Origin: an uncultured Aeromonadaceae bacterium
GTDB taxonomy: Bacteria; Pseudomonadota; Gammaproteobacteria; Enterobacterales; Aeromonadaceae
DNA length: 33,796 nt
NCBI GenBank assembly: GCA_945957385.1
Contig: CAMFKP010000041.1
Location: 1 to 33,796 of the forward strand
Direction: 5' to 3'
In this document: in pieces, positions 7,060 to 15,058 of the stretch
How positions within the stretch are numbered: position 1 is the stretch's first letter
Layout of the letters: each line of letters starts with the position of its first letter
The notes under the pieces: generated by a model
Seen by the model: the letters and a program-made list of their open reading frames with translations, nothing else
Databases searched by the model: none
Told to the model about the DNA's origin: nothing
Program-made: the position numbers and the translations under genes

Positions 7060-8070
7060 TCATTGTAGGTTTGTCGCCACTATCTGCATTCGATATCCGC
7101 CCGAGCGGGTTGCTCTTACTGCCACCCTATCGATACTCCGAGTCCCCGCCATACCATTGGGAAATGTCTTATCCAGCACAACGGGAAGCTCAGCGCACAC
7201 TCGAGGGTCACCAGGAATATCCAACGTTAATCGGGATGCTTCACGCTTAGTTTTTCTCACCTTCCCTTTTAGGGCTTGCTCAGCATGCGCTTTATTCACA
7301 AAGGGCTCTGGCATTCGCTTATAGGGTGGATTGCCACTTTTAATCTCGTGAAGATTGCCGTTCTCATCAACCCATTGCGCTATCACCCCTCCTGCATTTT
7401 TTCGTGATGGCGTATCTAGCTGGCAATTAATAAAAGCTCTACAGCCGGGGCGATTATCCGGCGGCACTGTGACCTCTACGGTGGGCATCGCTTTACCCGT
7501 GATGGTGTGAGTTCGCCCTCTCAACGCCAATACATACATGCCATCCATCGGCTTGGCCACCGCATCATATTGCTCTGCAATCCGGGTTAAAAATGCGGCG
7601 TCAGTTTCATCGGTCTGATCGGTATGCCCCAACGGGAGCGCGTCTAATTCCGGATCGACTCGAGGTGTCAGGTGATGCGCTTCAACCACTTCCCTAAACA
7701 CTTCCCCTAGAGTTTTGCCATCCCAGCTGCGGGAGCGACGCTCTTTAAAGCCGGTCGAATCGTCTTTATCAAACAGTGCAGCGGTAGCCACGATGGTGAT
7801 ACGGCGCGGGAAAAGCCGTGGTGTGATGCGCGTTATTTTGAATGTTCCGATTTCGAGCACTTCGGTTTCTTTGTACCCTTCATACCATGTCAGTACGGCG
7901 CCTTCCTGTGGGATGCTATCCAATCCCTCGACATTCACTTCAAGCGTCAGCTGATCGGACTGCACACCGCTAGCATCAATACGCTCAAAAGACTCTAATC
8001 GCGAATTAATGATGTCAGCCCCCTTTCCTGCACAGTAATGAACCGGGGTGATCCCAACGTTTAACTCCAT
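7060..8070 (-). CDS. D: P2 gpD-like tail/baseplate hub protein
   Basis: The 336-residue protein matches the phage late control D/gpD family: N-terminal VHYCAGKGADI, a TFKITRITP barrel segment, and the conserved GHTDQTDETDAAFLTRIAEQYDA motif region around 155-180. In P2 this protein forms the hub linking tail tube and spike. The start overlaps the X stop by ten bases and has GGTGGGAG in front. It is the last gene of the P2-like tail order E-T-U-X-D and the last phage gene before the integron. The P2 order would place ogr next; none is visible. Confidence 0.88.
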   Translation of the reverse strand: MELNVGITPVHYCAGKGADIINSRLESFERIDASGVQSDQLTLEVNVEGLDSIPQEGAVLTWYEGYKETEVLEIGTFKITRITPRLFPRRITIVATAALFDKDDSTGFKERRSRSWDGKTLGEVFREVVEAHHLTPRVDPELDALPLGHTDQTDETDAAFLTRIAEQYDAVAKPMDGMYVLALRGRTHTITGKAMPTVEVTVPPDNRPGCRAFINCQLDTPSRKNAGGVIAQWVDENGNLHEIKSGNPPYKRMPEPFVNKAHAEQALKGKVRKTKREASRLTLDIPGDPRVCAELPVVLDKTFPNGMAGTRSIDRVAVRATRSGGYRMQIVATNLQ

Positions 8071-8270
8071 ACTCCCACCTGTTTGCTGACGCGTTGAATC
8101 ACGGGTGCTTGCATCTGTAATACGACACCGGCTGGTAAAACCCGCGGCAACCGATATAACGCGGGATTTAACTGGTAAAGCAAGGCTTCGGTTTCATCGT
8201 CATCACGACCCAGATAACGCCACATCAAATCCGGTAACGTATCACCCGCTTGCGTTCTGATGACTTGCAT
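8061..8270 (-). CDS. X: P2 gpX-like tail protein (LysM-like)
   Basis: 69 residues, close to the 67 of P2 gpX. RTQAGDTLPDLMWRYLG is the start of a LysM-like fold usual for the family, which acts in tail completion by contacting hub and tube. ATG at 8270 is chosen because AGGAG precedes it by seven bases. The gene begins inside the 3' end of U, overlapping it by 29 bases, and ends inside the start of D, so the three are translationally linked. Confidence 0.85.
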   Translation of the reverse strand: MQVIRTQAGDTLPDLMWRYLGRDDDETEALLYQLNPALYRLPRVLPAGVVLQMQAPVIQRVSKQVGVWS

Positions 8271-8673
8271 TATTGCGCTCCTGTTTTTTGATGTTCGGGT
8301 CACTGAACTCTTTCAAGGTGAGAGCGATTTCTTGCACCATGCAAATGCCGTTATGCACCATTCTATCGCCCTGAAAATCAATGCTAACCAGCGTAAAGCG
8401 TCCCAAGTTGGTGCCATCGCTACGGACTAACGTGCGCGGTTTACCTTCCTCGCGGATGGCCAATAACTTGTCGTAGCTCTGCTGCCCCTTCGAACCAAAC
8501 CAAAGCCCCCGTAAGGTAATTTGGTCCAGCTTCCGCCCTGTTTGTTGCTGCATCGGTAACCGGTTAAGTAATTCCACTTCTATCCAACCACCGTCAGCAC
8601 TGCGGCTGAGTGAGTAAAGCGGGCTATCATCCCGCTCGCTAAATAAGAAATCGCCAAACACATATTGCGCCAT
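8242..8673 (-). CDS. U: P2 gpU-like tail protein
   Basis: About 143 residues of the phage P2 GpU family (YVFGDFLFSERDDSPLYSLSR at the N-terminus; family motif GRKLDQITLRGLWFGSKG near 45-62). The family is required to complete contractile tails. The ATG overlaps the tape-measure stop codon (TGATG), with AGGGAG just upstream. Confidence 0.87.
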   Translation of the reverse strand: MAQYVFGDFLFSERDDSPLYSLSRSADGGWIEVELLNRLPMQQQTGRKLDQITLRGLWFGSKGQQSYDKLLAIREEGKPRTLVRSDGTNLGRFTLVSIDFQGDRMVHNGICMVQEIALTLKEFSDPNIKKQERNNASHQNASG

Positions 8674-11504
8674 CAATCACTCCCTAAACCGGCTAGTGAA
8701 GCATCTAACCGTGTATCTAGTGATAATGAGTTGCTGAGTAATGAAGGGATAAGGTTGGAAAGTTGGGCCTGAATTTTCTGCGCCAGCGCGTTATCTTGCT
8801 CCGGATCCCCTGATGCCTTGATATCAAATTTAATCTCAAACTTGTTATCGATTCTGGCCTCTCGCTGGTTTTTGCTGACGATAGTGTTAGTGGGGTCACC
8901 CTTAAACGCTGCATCAGTTTTATTCTGACTCTCCCCGCCAAACCAACTCGCGATTCGCTTAGAAAGCGAGGTTAAGATGTCACTCTCAGCAACTTTTTGG
9001 TAAGTCTCAGCAACACTATCCGCCAACCTCTCACCGATATTGCTACCCAAATCGCCCCCCAATAACGAGCCACCAATCCCCCCCAAAGCACCACCAACAG
9101 CTGTACCCACACCCGGCAAAATTAATGTGCCCAATGCCGCGCCAACCGATGCGCCCGCCCAACCACCGGCGGCGCTTCCCGCAAGGTCTCCAGCAACACT
9201 CCCTATCTGCTTACGATCACCGGTCATAACCGTGCTAGCCAGCGATGAACCTGATAATAGGTAATGCAGGGGTTTAAAGAACTTTCCGATCCGCTGCATA
9301 AGTGGCCCACCGGCATCCAGTACCTCGCGAGCCCCATCGGCCAAGTCTGCTCCGGTTGAGAGCATATCTGCGGCATCTGCCGATGCGGAAAAGCTCGCAA
9401 TACCCGCGCCTAATCCCAGTAAGCTGAGCCCTTTACCCACGCCCCGTTTCTTTCTGCGCCTTTTAGTGCGAGGGTGGATGCCGTCTATTGACTCCAATGG
9501 CGAAGCCCCGTGGGATTTTCCCATCCGGTCTAGCTGACGATTCACGGCCTCCAGCCCGCGCGCCGCGCGTTCAGATGAGCGAGCGGTGCGGCTCGTCATA
9601 TCACCTAACTTAGCTTTACCGATACGTCCTACTTGGATGATGTCGGAGACCAGCGAGCCTAGCCCTTTTAGAACCACGATCCCCACTTTCAACCCAACCA
9701 GTGCGGCGCCAGCTTTCAATAACCAGCTCACGGTCGTTCTTGCCGACTCGGAGGTTTCCATCAGCTCGGCGCCGGCATCCGCTAATTTAGCCACCGGCTC
9801 TAGCAAGTCATCGACCACCGGCAGCAACATATCGCCCAGCGCGATGGAGATGCGCTCAATCTTGGCGCTCACCTGTGCGATACGGTGTGCCCGAGTTTGT
9901 GCCCTCGCGTCATACTCTTTTTGCATCGAGCCGAGATAAGCGCTGCTATCCGCGGCCATATCGAGGGCTTTTTTCAGCAAGGTGGTATTGGTGGCCAACT
10001 TGGCCACTGCCCCTTTGACCTCCTCACCGAAAATCTGGCTGATGATGGCACCTTGATCTTCAGGCTTGGCCTTTTTCAGTTTCTCGAGCACCTTAAACAA
10101 GGTGCCGGCCGCATCCTTCTGCATGTCTTTCGCCAACTGTTCGGGATTAAACCCGATCATGGCTAAGGCCTCGCGCTGACTTTTGGTGGCAGAAAAGCCT
10201 TTGGTGAGTGCCCCTGAGATATTTTTCAGCGCTGTCGCGGCGGTTTCTTCGGTTGCCCCACCGGCCAACATGGCAGCAGCAAGACCGGCGGATTGCTTAT
10301 CGGTAAAGCCCGCGCCCATGGCCGTCGCACCTTGGCGATTCATCACCGCAGACACATCCTTGGCACGCGCCTTCATCTCATTACTGATCTGATTGGTGTA
10401 GTCGGCCAGCTTCATGGCTTGGTCTTGGGTTAAGCCCATCGCGCTGCGCCACGTGGCTAAAATCTCCCCCGCTTCTCCTGAGGAAACATCATAGGCCACG
10501 CCCATTTTTGCGGCCGATGCGGCAAACTCCAGCAGTTCATTACTGTCGGTCTTACCATCCGCCTTTTTACCGATCCCGGCTTCACCGGCCGCCGCCACAA
10601 TGTCCGTCATCCCCGTTTGGGAGATCCCCAGCTCCGAGGCCAGTTTCATCATGCGGCGACGGGTGGCGTCTTCGTCGGCTTTATCCTTAAAATCGACGAC
10701 CTTTTTGACGCCGGCAAAGCTGGCCTCATAATCAATCGACTTTTTCGCTAACGCGACCAACGGTGCGCCAGCGGCCACGGTGGCCATAATGTCACCACTC
10801 AACGCCCCACGCCGTTCGGCATTCTTCTGCATCTTGTCGTTGGCCGCATTGAGCGTTTTTAGCCGTTGCTCTTGTCGTTGCAGCGCGTGATTCGCCTTGT
10901 CTGTCGCCCGTTGTAGGCGATCTTGATAGGCCGCTAACCGGTTTGCATCAGAGCCTGAAAGTTTAAGCGCACCGCCCAAGCGGGCTAACCGCTGCCGTTG
11001 TCCATCCATGGACTTCTCCAGCCGTGCTGCTTCACCACTCAGTTTATGGGTTTCGCGTTGATGCTTGGCGGCAGCCTCCGCCGCTTTCTGATGAGCCGGT
11101 GTCAGACTGGCTATCTTCTGCTGCGCCTGCGCCATGGCGCGGCTTTGCGCCGCTGTCAGTGTGCCGTTTTGCTGCAGTTCACGGTTCAAGGCATCAATCA
11201 CCGCCTGAGCCTGATTCATCTCCTTGGCATAGCGACGCTGCTCTGCCGCGGCGATCCGCAAACTGGCCCCCTGTGTATCGGCAGCGCGTCGCGCCTCAGC
11301 CAAGCGAGTCGTGCTCTCTGCCAGTGAACGCTGCAATCCTTGATATTCACCCAGCAGCTTTTGTGAGCGCTCGAGCGCTTGCACCTGCTCACGGGTCTGG
11401 CCGATGGCCGTTTTGTATCGCTCAGCTGCTTTCCCCGCACTGTCAAATACTCGGGACAGCGCATCTTTCGCTTCCAGCGTGACCGAATATTTTTTACCCG
11501 TCAT
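8673..11504 (-). CDS. T: Tail tape measure protein (TP901/P2 gpT type)
   Basis: The 943-residue protein sets tail length. Residues ~1-230 are rich in Ala/Gln/Arg heptads and form long coiled coils. A TP901-type tape-measure core follows (around 250-500, including ATAMGAGFTDKQSAGLAAAM). Then come hydrophobic segments and a glycine-zipper stretch (GVGTAVGGALGGIGGSLLGG) that could insert in the host membrane. The start ATG at 11504 overlaps the stop of the frameshifted E' product (ATGA). An in-frame upstream ATG would run inside E' and is rejected. The next gene U overlaps the stop. Confidence 0.92.
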   Translation of the reverse strand: MTGKKYSVTLEAKDALSRVFDSAGKAAERYKTAIGQTREQVQALERSQKLLGEYQGLQRSLAESTTRLAEARRAADTQGASLRIAAAEQRRYAKEMNQAQAVIDALNRELQQNGTLTAAQSRAMAQAQQKIASLTPAHQKAAEAAAKHQRETHKLSGEAARLEKSMDGQRQRLARLGGALKLSGSDANRLAAYQDRLQRATDKANHALQRQEQRLKTLNAANDKMQKNAERRGALSGDIMATVAAGAPLVALAKKSIDYEASFAGVKKVVDFKDKADEDATRRRMMKLASELGISQTGMTDIVAAAGEAGIGKKADGKTDSNELLEFAASAAKMGVAYDVSSGEAGEILATWRSAMGLTQDQAMKLADYTNQISNEMKARAKDVSAVMNRQGATAMGAGFTDKQSAGLAAAMLAGGATEETAATALKNISGALTKGFSATKSQREALAMIGFNPEQLAKDMQKDAAGTLFKVLEKLKKAKPEDQGAIISQIFGEEVKGAVAKLATNTTLLKKALDMAADSSAYLGSMQKEYDARAQTRAHRIAQVSAKIERISIALGDMLLPVVDDLLEPVAKLADAGAELMETSESARTTVSWLLKAGAALVGLKVGIVVLKGLGSLVSDIIQVGRIGKAKLGDMTSRTARSSERAARGLEAVNRQLDRMGKSHGASPLESIDGIHPRTKRRRKKRGVGKGLSLLGLGAGIASFSASADAADMLSTGADLADGAREVLDAGGPLMQRIGKFFKPLHYLLSGSSLASTVMTGDRKQIGSVAGDLAGSAAGGWAGASVGAALGTLILPGVGTAVGGALGGIGGSLLGGDLGSNIGERLADSVAETYQKVAESDILTSLSKRIASWFGGESQNKTDAAFKGDPTNTIVSKNQREARIDNKFEIKFDIKASGDPEQDNALAQKIQAQLSNLIPSLLSNSLSLDTRLDASLAGLGSD

Positions 11505-12255
11505 TCGGATACCTTTAATCTCGCCAGCGCCAGTGAGTACCGGCGCAACGCCGTGGGGATCCGCCATCCAAGGATTTCACGCTCAGTGGCGGAGTAAACT
11601 AAAGGAATGGTGTCTGTCAGTCGTTGGCAGTCGATGTCGGAAAGAAGTCCGCCGTTTCGGACAAAAAATCAGTCACCCTCTCGGTTAGCGTGTTCCAATC
11701 CGGCATGTGCATATCGAGCAGCGCATCAAAATCCAACTCGGTACAGGTGGAGACAATGACGAGGGTTTGCTGGAACGGATCGGTATGCTTACGCGCCTCC
11801 TGCTGCAAATGCACGGTCGGCGGTTGAATGGCAATTTGGCTCACGCGCCCTTTGAACTTGTCCTCGACAGGCACCAATAACACGGGCGCATCGGGATCAA
11901 CTTCGGCAACCTTTTTGCCTTGCGCCATGGCTTGCTCAGCCAGAAACGGCTCGGCCTTGCCGTTCACCATCGCGCGTACGTGGCGCAGAATGCTGTTGTA
12001 ATCCGGTACGCACAGTCGCAGGTATTCACTGTCAGACAGACCGGTCGAGCGCAGCAAGAGTGCCTTTTCAAACTTCATCAGTACCGCATCACTGGCCCCG
12101 TCAGATGCCCCGTCCACCAAACCATATTCAGCACGCAACTCGCGCACCGTCCGTAATGATAAGGTATGAATGTTCAAGGCGGTCAGCGGCTGCCCTTTGT
12201 CATCGACAATCGGCCAGCGCAGCGTGTGGGTTTTGCTATAGGCAGTGACAGACAT
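11501..12255 (-). CDS. Tail assembly chaperone E+E' made by -1 programmed frameshift
   Basis: Translation starts at 12255 in the E frame and slips back one base at the heptamer T-TTT-TTG (11662-11668), then continues in the -1 frame to TGA at 11501-11503. The extension adds 53 residues containing ATEREILGWRIPTALRRY, a motif region typical of frameshift extensions in contractile-tail phages. The product is about 251 residues. A TGA in the -1 frame lies just upstream of the heptamer, so the extension can only be reached by slipping there. The same heptamer is used in the E/E' tail genes of P2. Its stop overlaps the tape-measure start as ATGA. Confidence 0.85.
11617..12255 (-). CDS. E: Tail assembly chaperone E (unshifted product)
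   Basis: The 212-residue product is the normal-length form of the tail chaperone that coats the tape measure during assembly. The N-terminal strand (THTLRWPIVDDKG) and helical middle fit the contractile-tail chaperone family, longer than the 91-residue P2 gpE. It ends with a short tail in the zero frame after the slippery site. It is preceded by an intrinsic terminator at 12269-12294, and it must share a transcript with the tube gene or have its own promoter. Confidence 0.82.
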   Translation of the reverse strand: MSVTAYSKTHTLRWPIVDDKGQPLTALNIHTLSLRTVRELRAEYGLVDGASDGASDAVLMKFEKALLLRSTGLSDSEYLRLCVPDYNSILRHVRAMVNGKAEPFLAEQAMAQGKKVAEVDPDAPVLLVPVEDKFKGRVSQIAIQPPTVHLQQEARKHTDPFQQTLVIVSTCTELDFDALLDMHMPDWNTLTERVTDFLSETADFFPTSTAND

Positions 12256-12268
12256 AAAACCTCCAGAT

Positions 12269-12294
12269 AAAAAAATCCCTGCTCATGCAGGGAT
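12269..12294 (-). terminator. Intrinsic terminator between tail tube and chaperone E
   Basis: On the minus strand an 8-bp stem ATCCCTGC/GCAGGGAT with a 4-base loop is followed by six or more T. It would end part of the sheath/tube transcript, lowering chaperone and tape-measure expression relative to tube. Confidence 0.8.
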
Positions 12295-12331
12295 CCGTCA
12301 TCAAGGAAAACTAAGGAAAAAGAGAATGCGG

Positions 12332-12823
12332 TTAGACCACCGCAGCGAGGACGTTACCCAGCCCCAAGTCCACAATGTTGGCGTTGCGATCGACGTGGAA
12401 TATGGTCTTTCCGTTCTCCAAACGACGCGCCGATTTGATGGAGAAATTGATCACATGCTGGCGTAGCTGTCCCATCTGGGTATTGCTCTGCTCAATGGCG
12501 GTGATTTCTGCCATTTGCCAAATCTCCTGCGCTTGGATCACCGCGCCATCTTCATCACGGAAGGTCTCAAAAATGGTCACGGGGATCAGCGCCCCAGCCG
12601 TTAAGCCATATTGGGATAGCATCGCGGGTGTCGCGCCTTTTAAGGTCAACGCCCCTTTCATCGCTTCAATACCGACCCAGTGCTCACCAGCCACAAAGGA
12701 GCCGCCACGCGTGCCTTCCATCACTTTTTTGGGGTACGCCGAGGTGTAATCCTCAAACTCCAGCAGTGAGGGAATACCGTTGAGCAATACCCGCATACCC
12801 AGTTTTGCTTGTGCGCCGGCCAT
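12332..12823 (-). CDS. FII: Major tail tube protein (P2 FII-like)
   Basis: 163 residues, close to P2 gpFII (172), with the single-domain tube fold of contractile tails (LLNGIPSLLEFEDYTSAYPKK at the N-terminus; QHVINFSIKSARRLENGK near 120). It polymerises as hexameric rings around the tape measure. It starts one base within the sheath stop region, and GGAG precedes it. An intrinsic terminator follows about 40 bases after its stop. Confidence 0.88.
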   Translation of the reverse strand: MAGAQAKLGMRVLLNGIPSLLEFEDYTSAYPKKVMEGTRGGSFVAGEHWVGIEAMKGALTLKGATPAMLSQYGLTAGALIPVTIFETFRDEDGAVIQAQEIWQMAEITAIEQSNTQMGQLRQHVINFSIKSARRLENGKTIFHVDRNANIVDLGLGNVLAAVV

Positions 12824-14271
12824 TACAGCGTCTCCTCCAAAAATGATTTCACGATCCCCACATCCTCACGCAGGTGGAATACCATGTGCTCATTCGGACT
12901 GTACCCACCGTAAGCAATCACAATGTGCCATTCACCGTTCAGATACGCCTCCGGCGAGTTCAGCGTCGGGTGCAAATAGACCTGTGCGGCAATCAGCGCA
13001 CCGGCCGCCGCTTCCTGCGCTAACCACGCATTGAGGCTGTCGCATTGCTGCTGCATAAACTCAGCGGTCAGGTTTTCCCCCATCTTGCGATCAGCGGTTT
13101 TAATCAGTTTGCGGATGATGGCTTGCTCTAAGCCGACTTTATTGATGAACCGGCCGGATAACGTGCGGTTACCGATGACCGAGAAGCCACCCACACTGGT
13201 GTGAGCAAAGTAGGTGATGCCATAGCGGTTCAGCAGATTGCCACCGCTGGCCTTATCCATGACGTTGTAATCAATGGTACGCTGCGTATCGTCAATATTG
13301 ACGTTCATCCGCCCTTTGCCCGGCACTTCCCACGGGTTAACCCGTGCCGCCGCCCCCAACAAATGCGGGACGCCAGACATGTAAACGTAGCCTTTGGCCT
13401 TGGCAGACCAGACTTTGACAAACGGATCGACCAGTGTGGCCAAGTCATAACCCGTGCCAACCGTGCCCAGCGACTTACTGAAATTAATCGCATCTTGATC
13501 GTTGGTCGATGGCCCATCCAGCACCGGCTGCGCGGAAATGCGCAGTGCCATTTGAGCCAAGGCATCACACACCGCTTTATGGTTAAAACCCGGTGCCGCG
13601 ATATGGGTCAACGATTCATCCGTGCTAATCAGGGCTTGAATACCGGTTCGACGACCGGTGTCCGGATCAACCTTACCAATGATATTGGCCACCATTCCGG
13701 CAGGCGTCAGGTCTTTACCTTTTACCGTGATTTGTGTGCCTTGGGTCAGGTCGGCAACGCACAAGGTGCCGTTTTGACTCAACGTTAAGGTGTTAACCTC
13801 TCCCACCGTGTAAATCTGCACCGCCGCGCTTTTTTCTCCCACTACGGCAGTCCAACTGTTAACGGCGCTCCCGCTGACCGATTCCAATAACGTTGAGCTA
13901 TCAACAATCACCTGAATGGGACCGCCGTCCGCCTGAGAGGCTGACACAACCGTCATGGTGTAATCCTTGGCGGCCGGCTCCAAATCGGTCTCTTCACGCT
14001 CAATCACCACGTAAATGGGGACATTGGCCACCTTTTGGATTTCGGTGACCGCACGCCACAGCGTCCCGCGCTCATTGCCGGTTTTATCCAGCATGGCGGC
14101 TTGTACGGGGGTATTAATGCGCCACGCTTTACTGCGCGGGATTTGTGGATCGGCATCTGGCGCGGTTCCCACGAGTCCCAATACCACACCGCCTAGCGGA
14201 CCCATGGGCTGCGGTGCCGGCTGGCTCAAAATGGAAATACCATTGTGTACGAAGCTGGTAATTTCAGGCAT
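12823..14271 (-). CDS. FI: Tail sheath protein (P2 FI-like)
   Basis: 482 residues; the contractile sheath that drives the tube through the host envelope. Family features seen are the GPLGGVVLGLVGTAPDAD N-terminal segment, a central insertion domain (about 150-230) and the C-terminal conserved domain with GYSPNEHMVFHLREDVGIV, which is the tube-binding and sheath-linking part. P2 FI is 396 residues; the extra length lies in the middle insertion. The start overlaps the preceding small gene by eight bases. Confidence 0.92.
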   Translation of the reverse strand: MPEITSFVHNGISILSQPAPQPMGPLGGVVLGLVGTAPDADPQIPRSKAWRINTPVQAAMLDKTGNERGTLWRAVTEIQKVANVPIYVVIEREETDLEPAAKDYTMTVVSASQADGGPIQVIVDSSTLLESVSGSAVNSWTAVVGEKSAAVQIYTVGEVNTLTLSQNGTLCVADLTQGTQITVKGKDLTPAGMVANIIGKVDPDTGRRTGIQALISTDESLTHIAAPGFNHKAVCDALAQMALRISAQPVLDGPSTNDQDAINFSKSLGTVGTGYDLATLVDPFVKVWSAKAKGYVYMSGVPHLLGAAARVNPWEVPGKGRMNVNIDDTQRTIDYNVMDKASGGNLLNRYGITYFAHTSVGGFSVIGNRTLSGRFINKVGLEQAIIRKLIKTADRKMGENLTAEFMQQQCDSLNAWLAQEAAAGALIAAQVYLHPTLNSPEAYLNGEWHIVIAYGGYSPNEHMVFHLREDVGIVKSFLEETL

Positions 14272-14449
14272 GGCCTACCTCCTCGCGACGACGCGGTTTC
14301 TCTTTGCTGGTGAGCGCTTTGATATAGCCGATACGGAGCAAGTGTTCGGCCTCCAAATCGGTCAGTTCGCAGGATTGCCCCTGCTCCACCCAGCACGGTT
14401 GGTTGGGAAGTTCAAAGCCAATCCGCGCGATATAACGTTTTTTCGTCAT
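14264..14449 (-). CDS. Small phage protein preceding the tail sheath
   Basis: 61 residues, not confidently assigned. Its core (CWVEQGQSCELTDLEAEHLL) reads like small phage proteins that lie just before the sheath gene in Mu-like and related myophages; their role is unknown. It overlaps the sheath start by eight bases and follows an intrinsic terminator (14461-14485) just upstream. The tight coupling argues that it is a real gene. Confidence 0.65.
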   Translation of the reverse strand: MTKKRYIARIGFELPNQPCWVEQGQSCELTDLEAEHLLRIGYIKALTSKEKPRRREEVGHA

Positions 14450-14460
14450 AAAAATCCCAT

Positions 14461-14485
14461 AAAAAAACCCGCACCAAGGCGGGTT
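14461..14485 (-). terminator. Intrinsic terminator after the tail-fibre genes
   Basis: Minus-strand stem AACCCGC/GCGGGTT (7 bp) followed by seven T. It separates the tail-fibre pair H/G from the sheath operon. Confidence 0.85.
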
Positions 14486-14518
14486 GTATACGGTTACTAT
14501 TTAACGTGTATTTGACTG

Positions 14519-15052
14519 TCACTCAGGTAAGGCGGGGAATGTCACCGGCGGGACTCGAGTATCAACGCGGTTGACTTCAATTCGGAATTTCTTCCACGCA
14601 GTTAAACGAGCACACTCTTCTTGTGTGGCTTCATTTAAATCAACCGCGTCTTGTAGTGGTGCCATAACATTATTCGCTATTGCCAATAAACGTTGTTTTT
14701 CATGTTCAGCTTGCTGCTGGAGTTCTTCATCTGAATATTGGCGACGAAGGATTTCGCCTTCATTAAAACACCACTCCCCAGAGATGTCGGCGCGACGGTT
14801 AGCGGCGGTATTTGAAACCTCAGCCACACTCAGCCCCTCAGGGTACAGCATCGATACGTCCTGACTCAGGCTACGAATCACGCCTTTATCATCATAAGCA
14901 ATTTTCAATGTATCTGGCTGAAATAGCTTTTGAACGTCATACCAATCTTGCCCATCCTCAGAAATAAAAAATATTACGCCATGACGTAGTAAAGCATCAT
15001 TGATCGTTGAGCTCGCGGGCTCATAACGCTTAAAGTTTCTAATGATTTGCAT
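14519..15052 (-). CDS. G: Tail fibre assembly chaperone (Tfa / P2 gpG-like)
   Basis: 177 residues. The C-terminal segment LQDAVDLNEATQEECARL, then AWKKFRIEVNRVDTRVPPV, is the signature of the Tfa/gpG family, which folds and trimerises the tail fibre tip. The gene follows the fibre gene by seven bases, the normal arrangement. The N-terminal part is variable in this family and tracks the fibre it serves. Confidence 0.87.
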   Translation of the reverse strand: MQIIRNFKRYEPASSTINDALLRHGVIFFISEDGQDWYDVQKLFQPDTLKIAYDDKGVIRSLSQDVSMLYPEGLSVAEVSNTAANRRADISGEWCFNEGEILRRQYSDEELQQQAEHEKQRLLAIANNVMAPLQDAVDLNEATQEECARLTAWKKFRIEVNRVDTRVPPVTFPALPE

Positions 15053-15058
15053 TCGTAT

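Noticed and set aside
7060..7062. Read-through of the gene D stop codon into the in-frame 60-codon extension
   Set aside because: TGA is followed by T and no read-through signal is seen; D already has the normal end for its family, and the extension better fits a split cassette gene.
9040..13788. Long open frames on the plus strand opposite the tape measure, chaperone and sheath genes (for example 13201-13788 and 11024-11482)
   Set aside because: They mirror GC-rich codons of well-supported genes, have no ribosome sites and give low-complexity Pro/Arg/Ser proteins.
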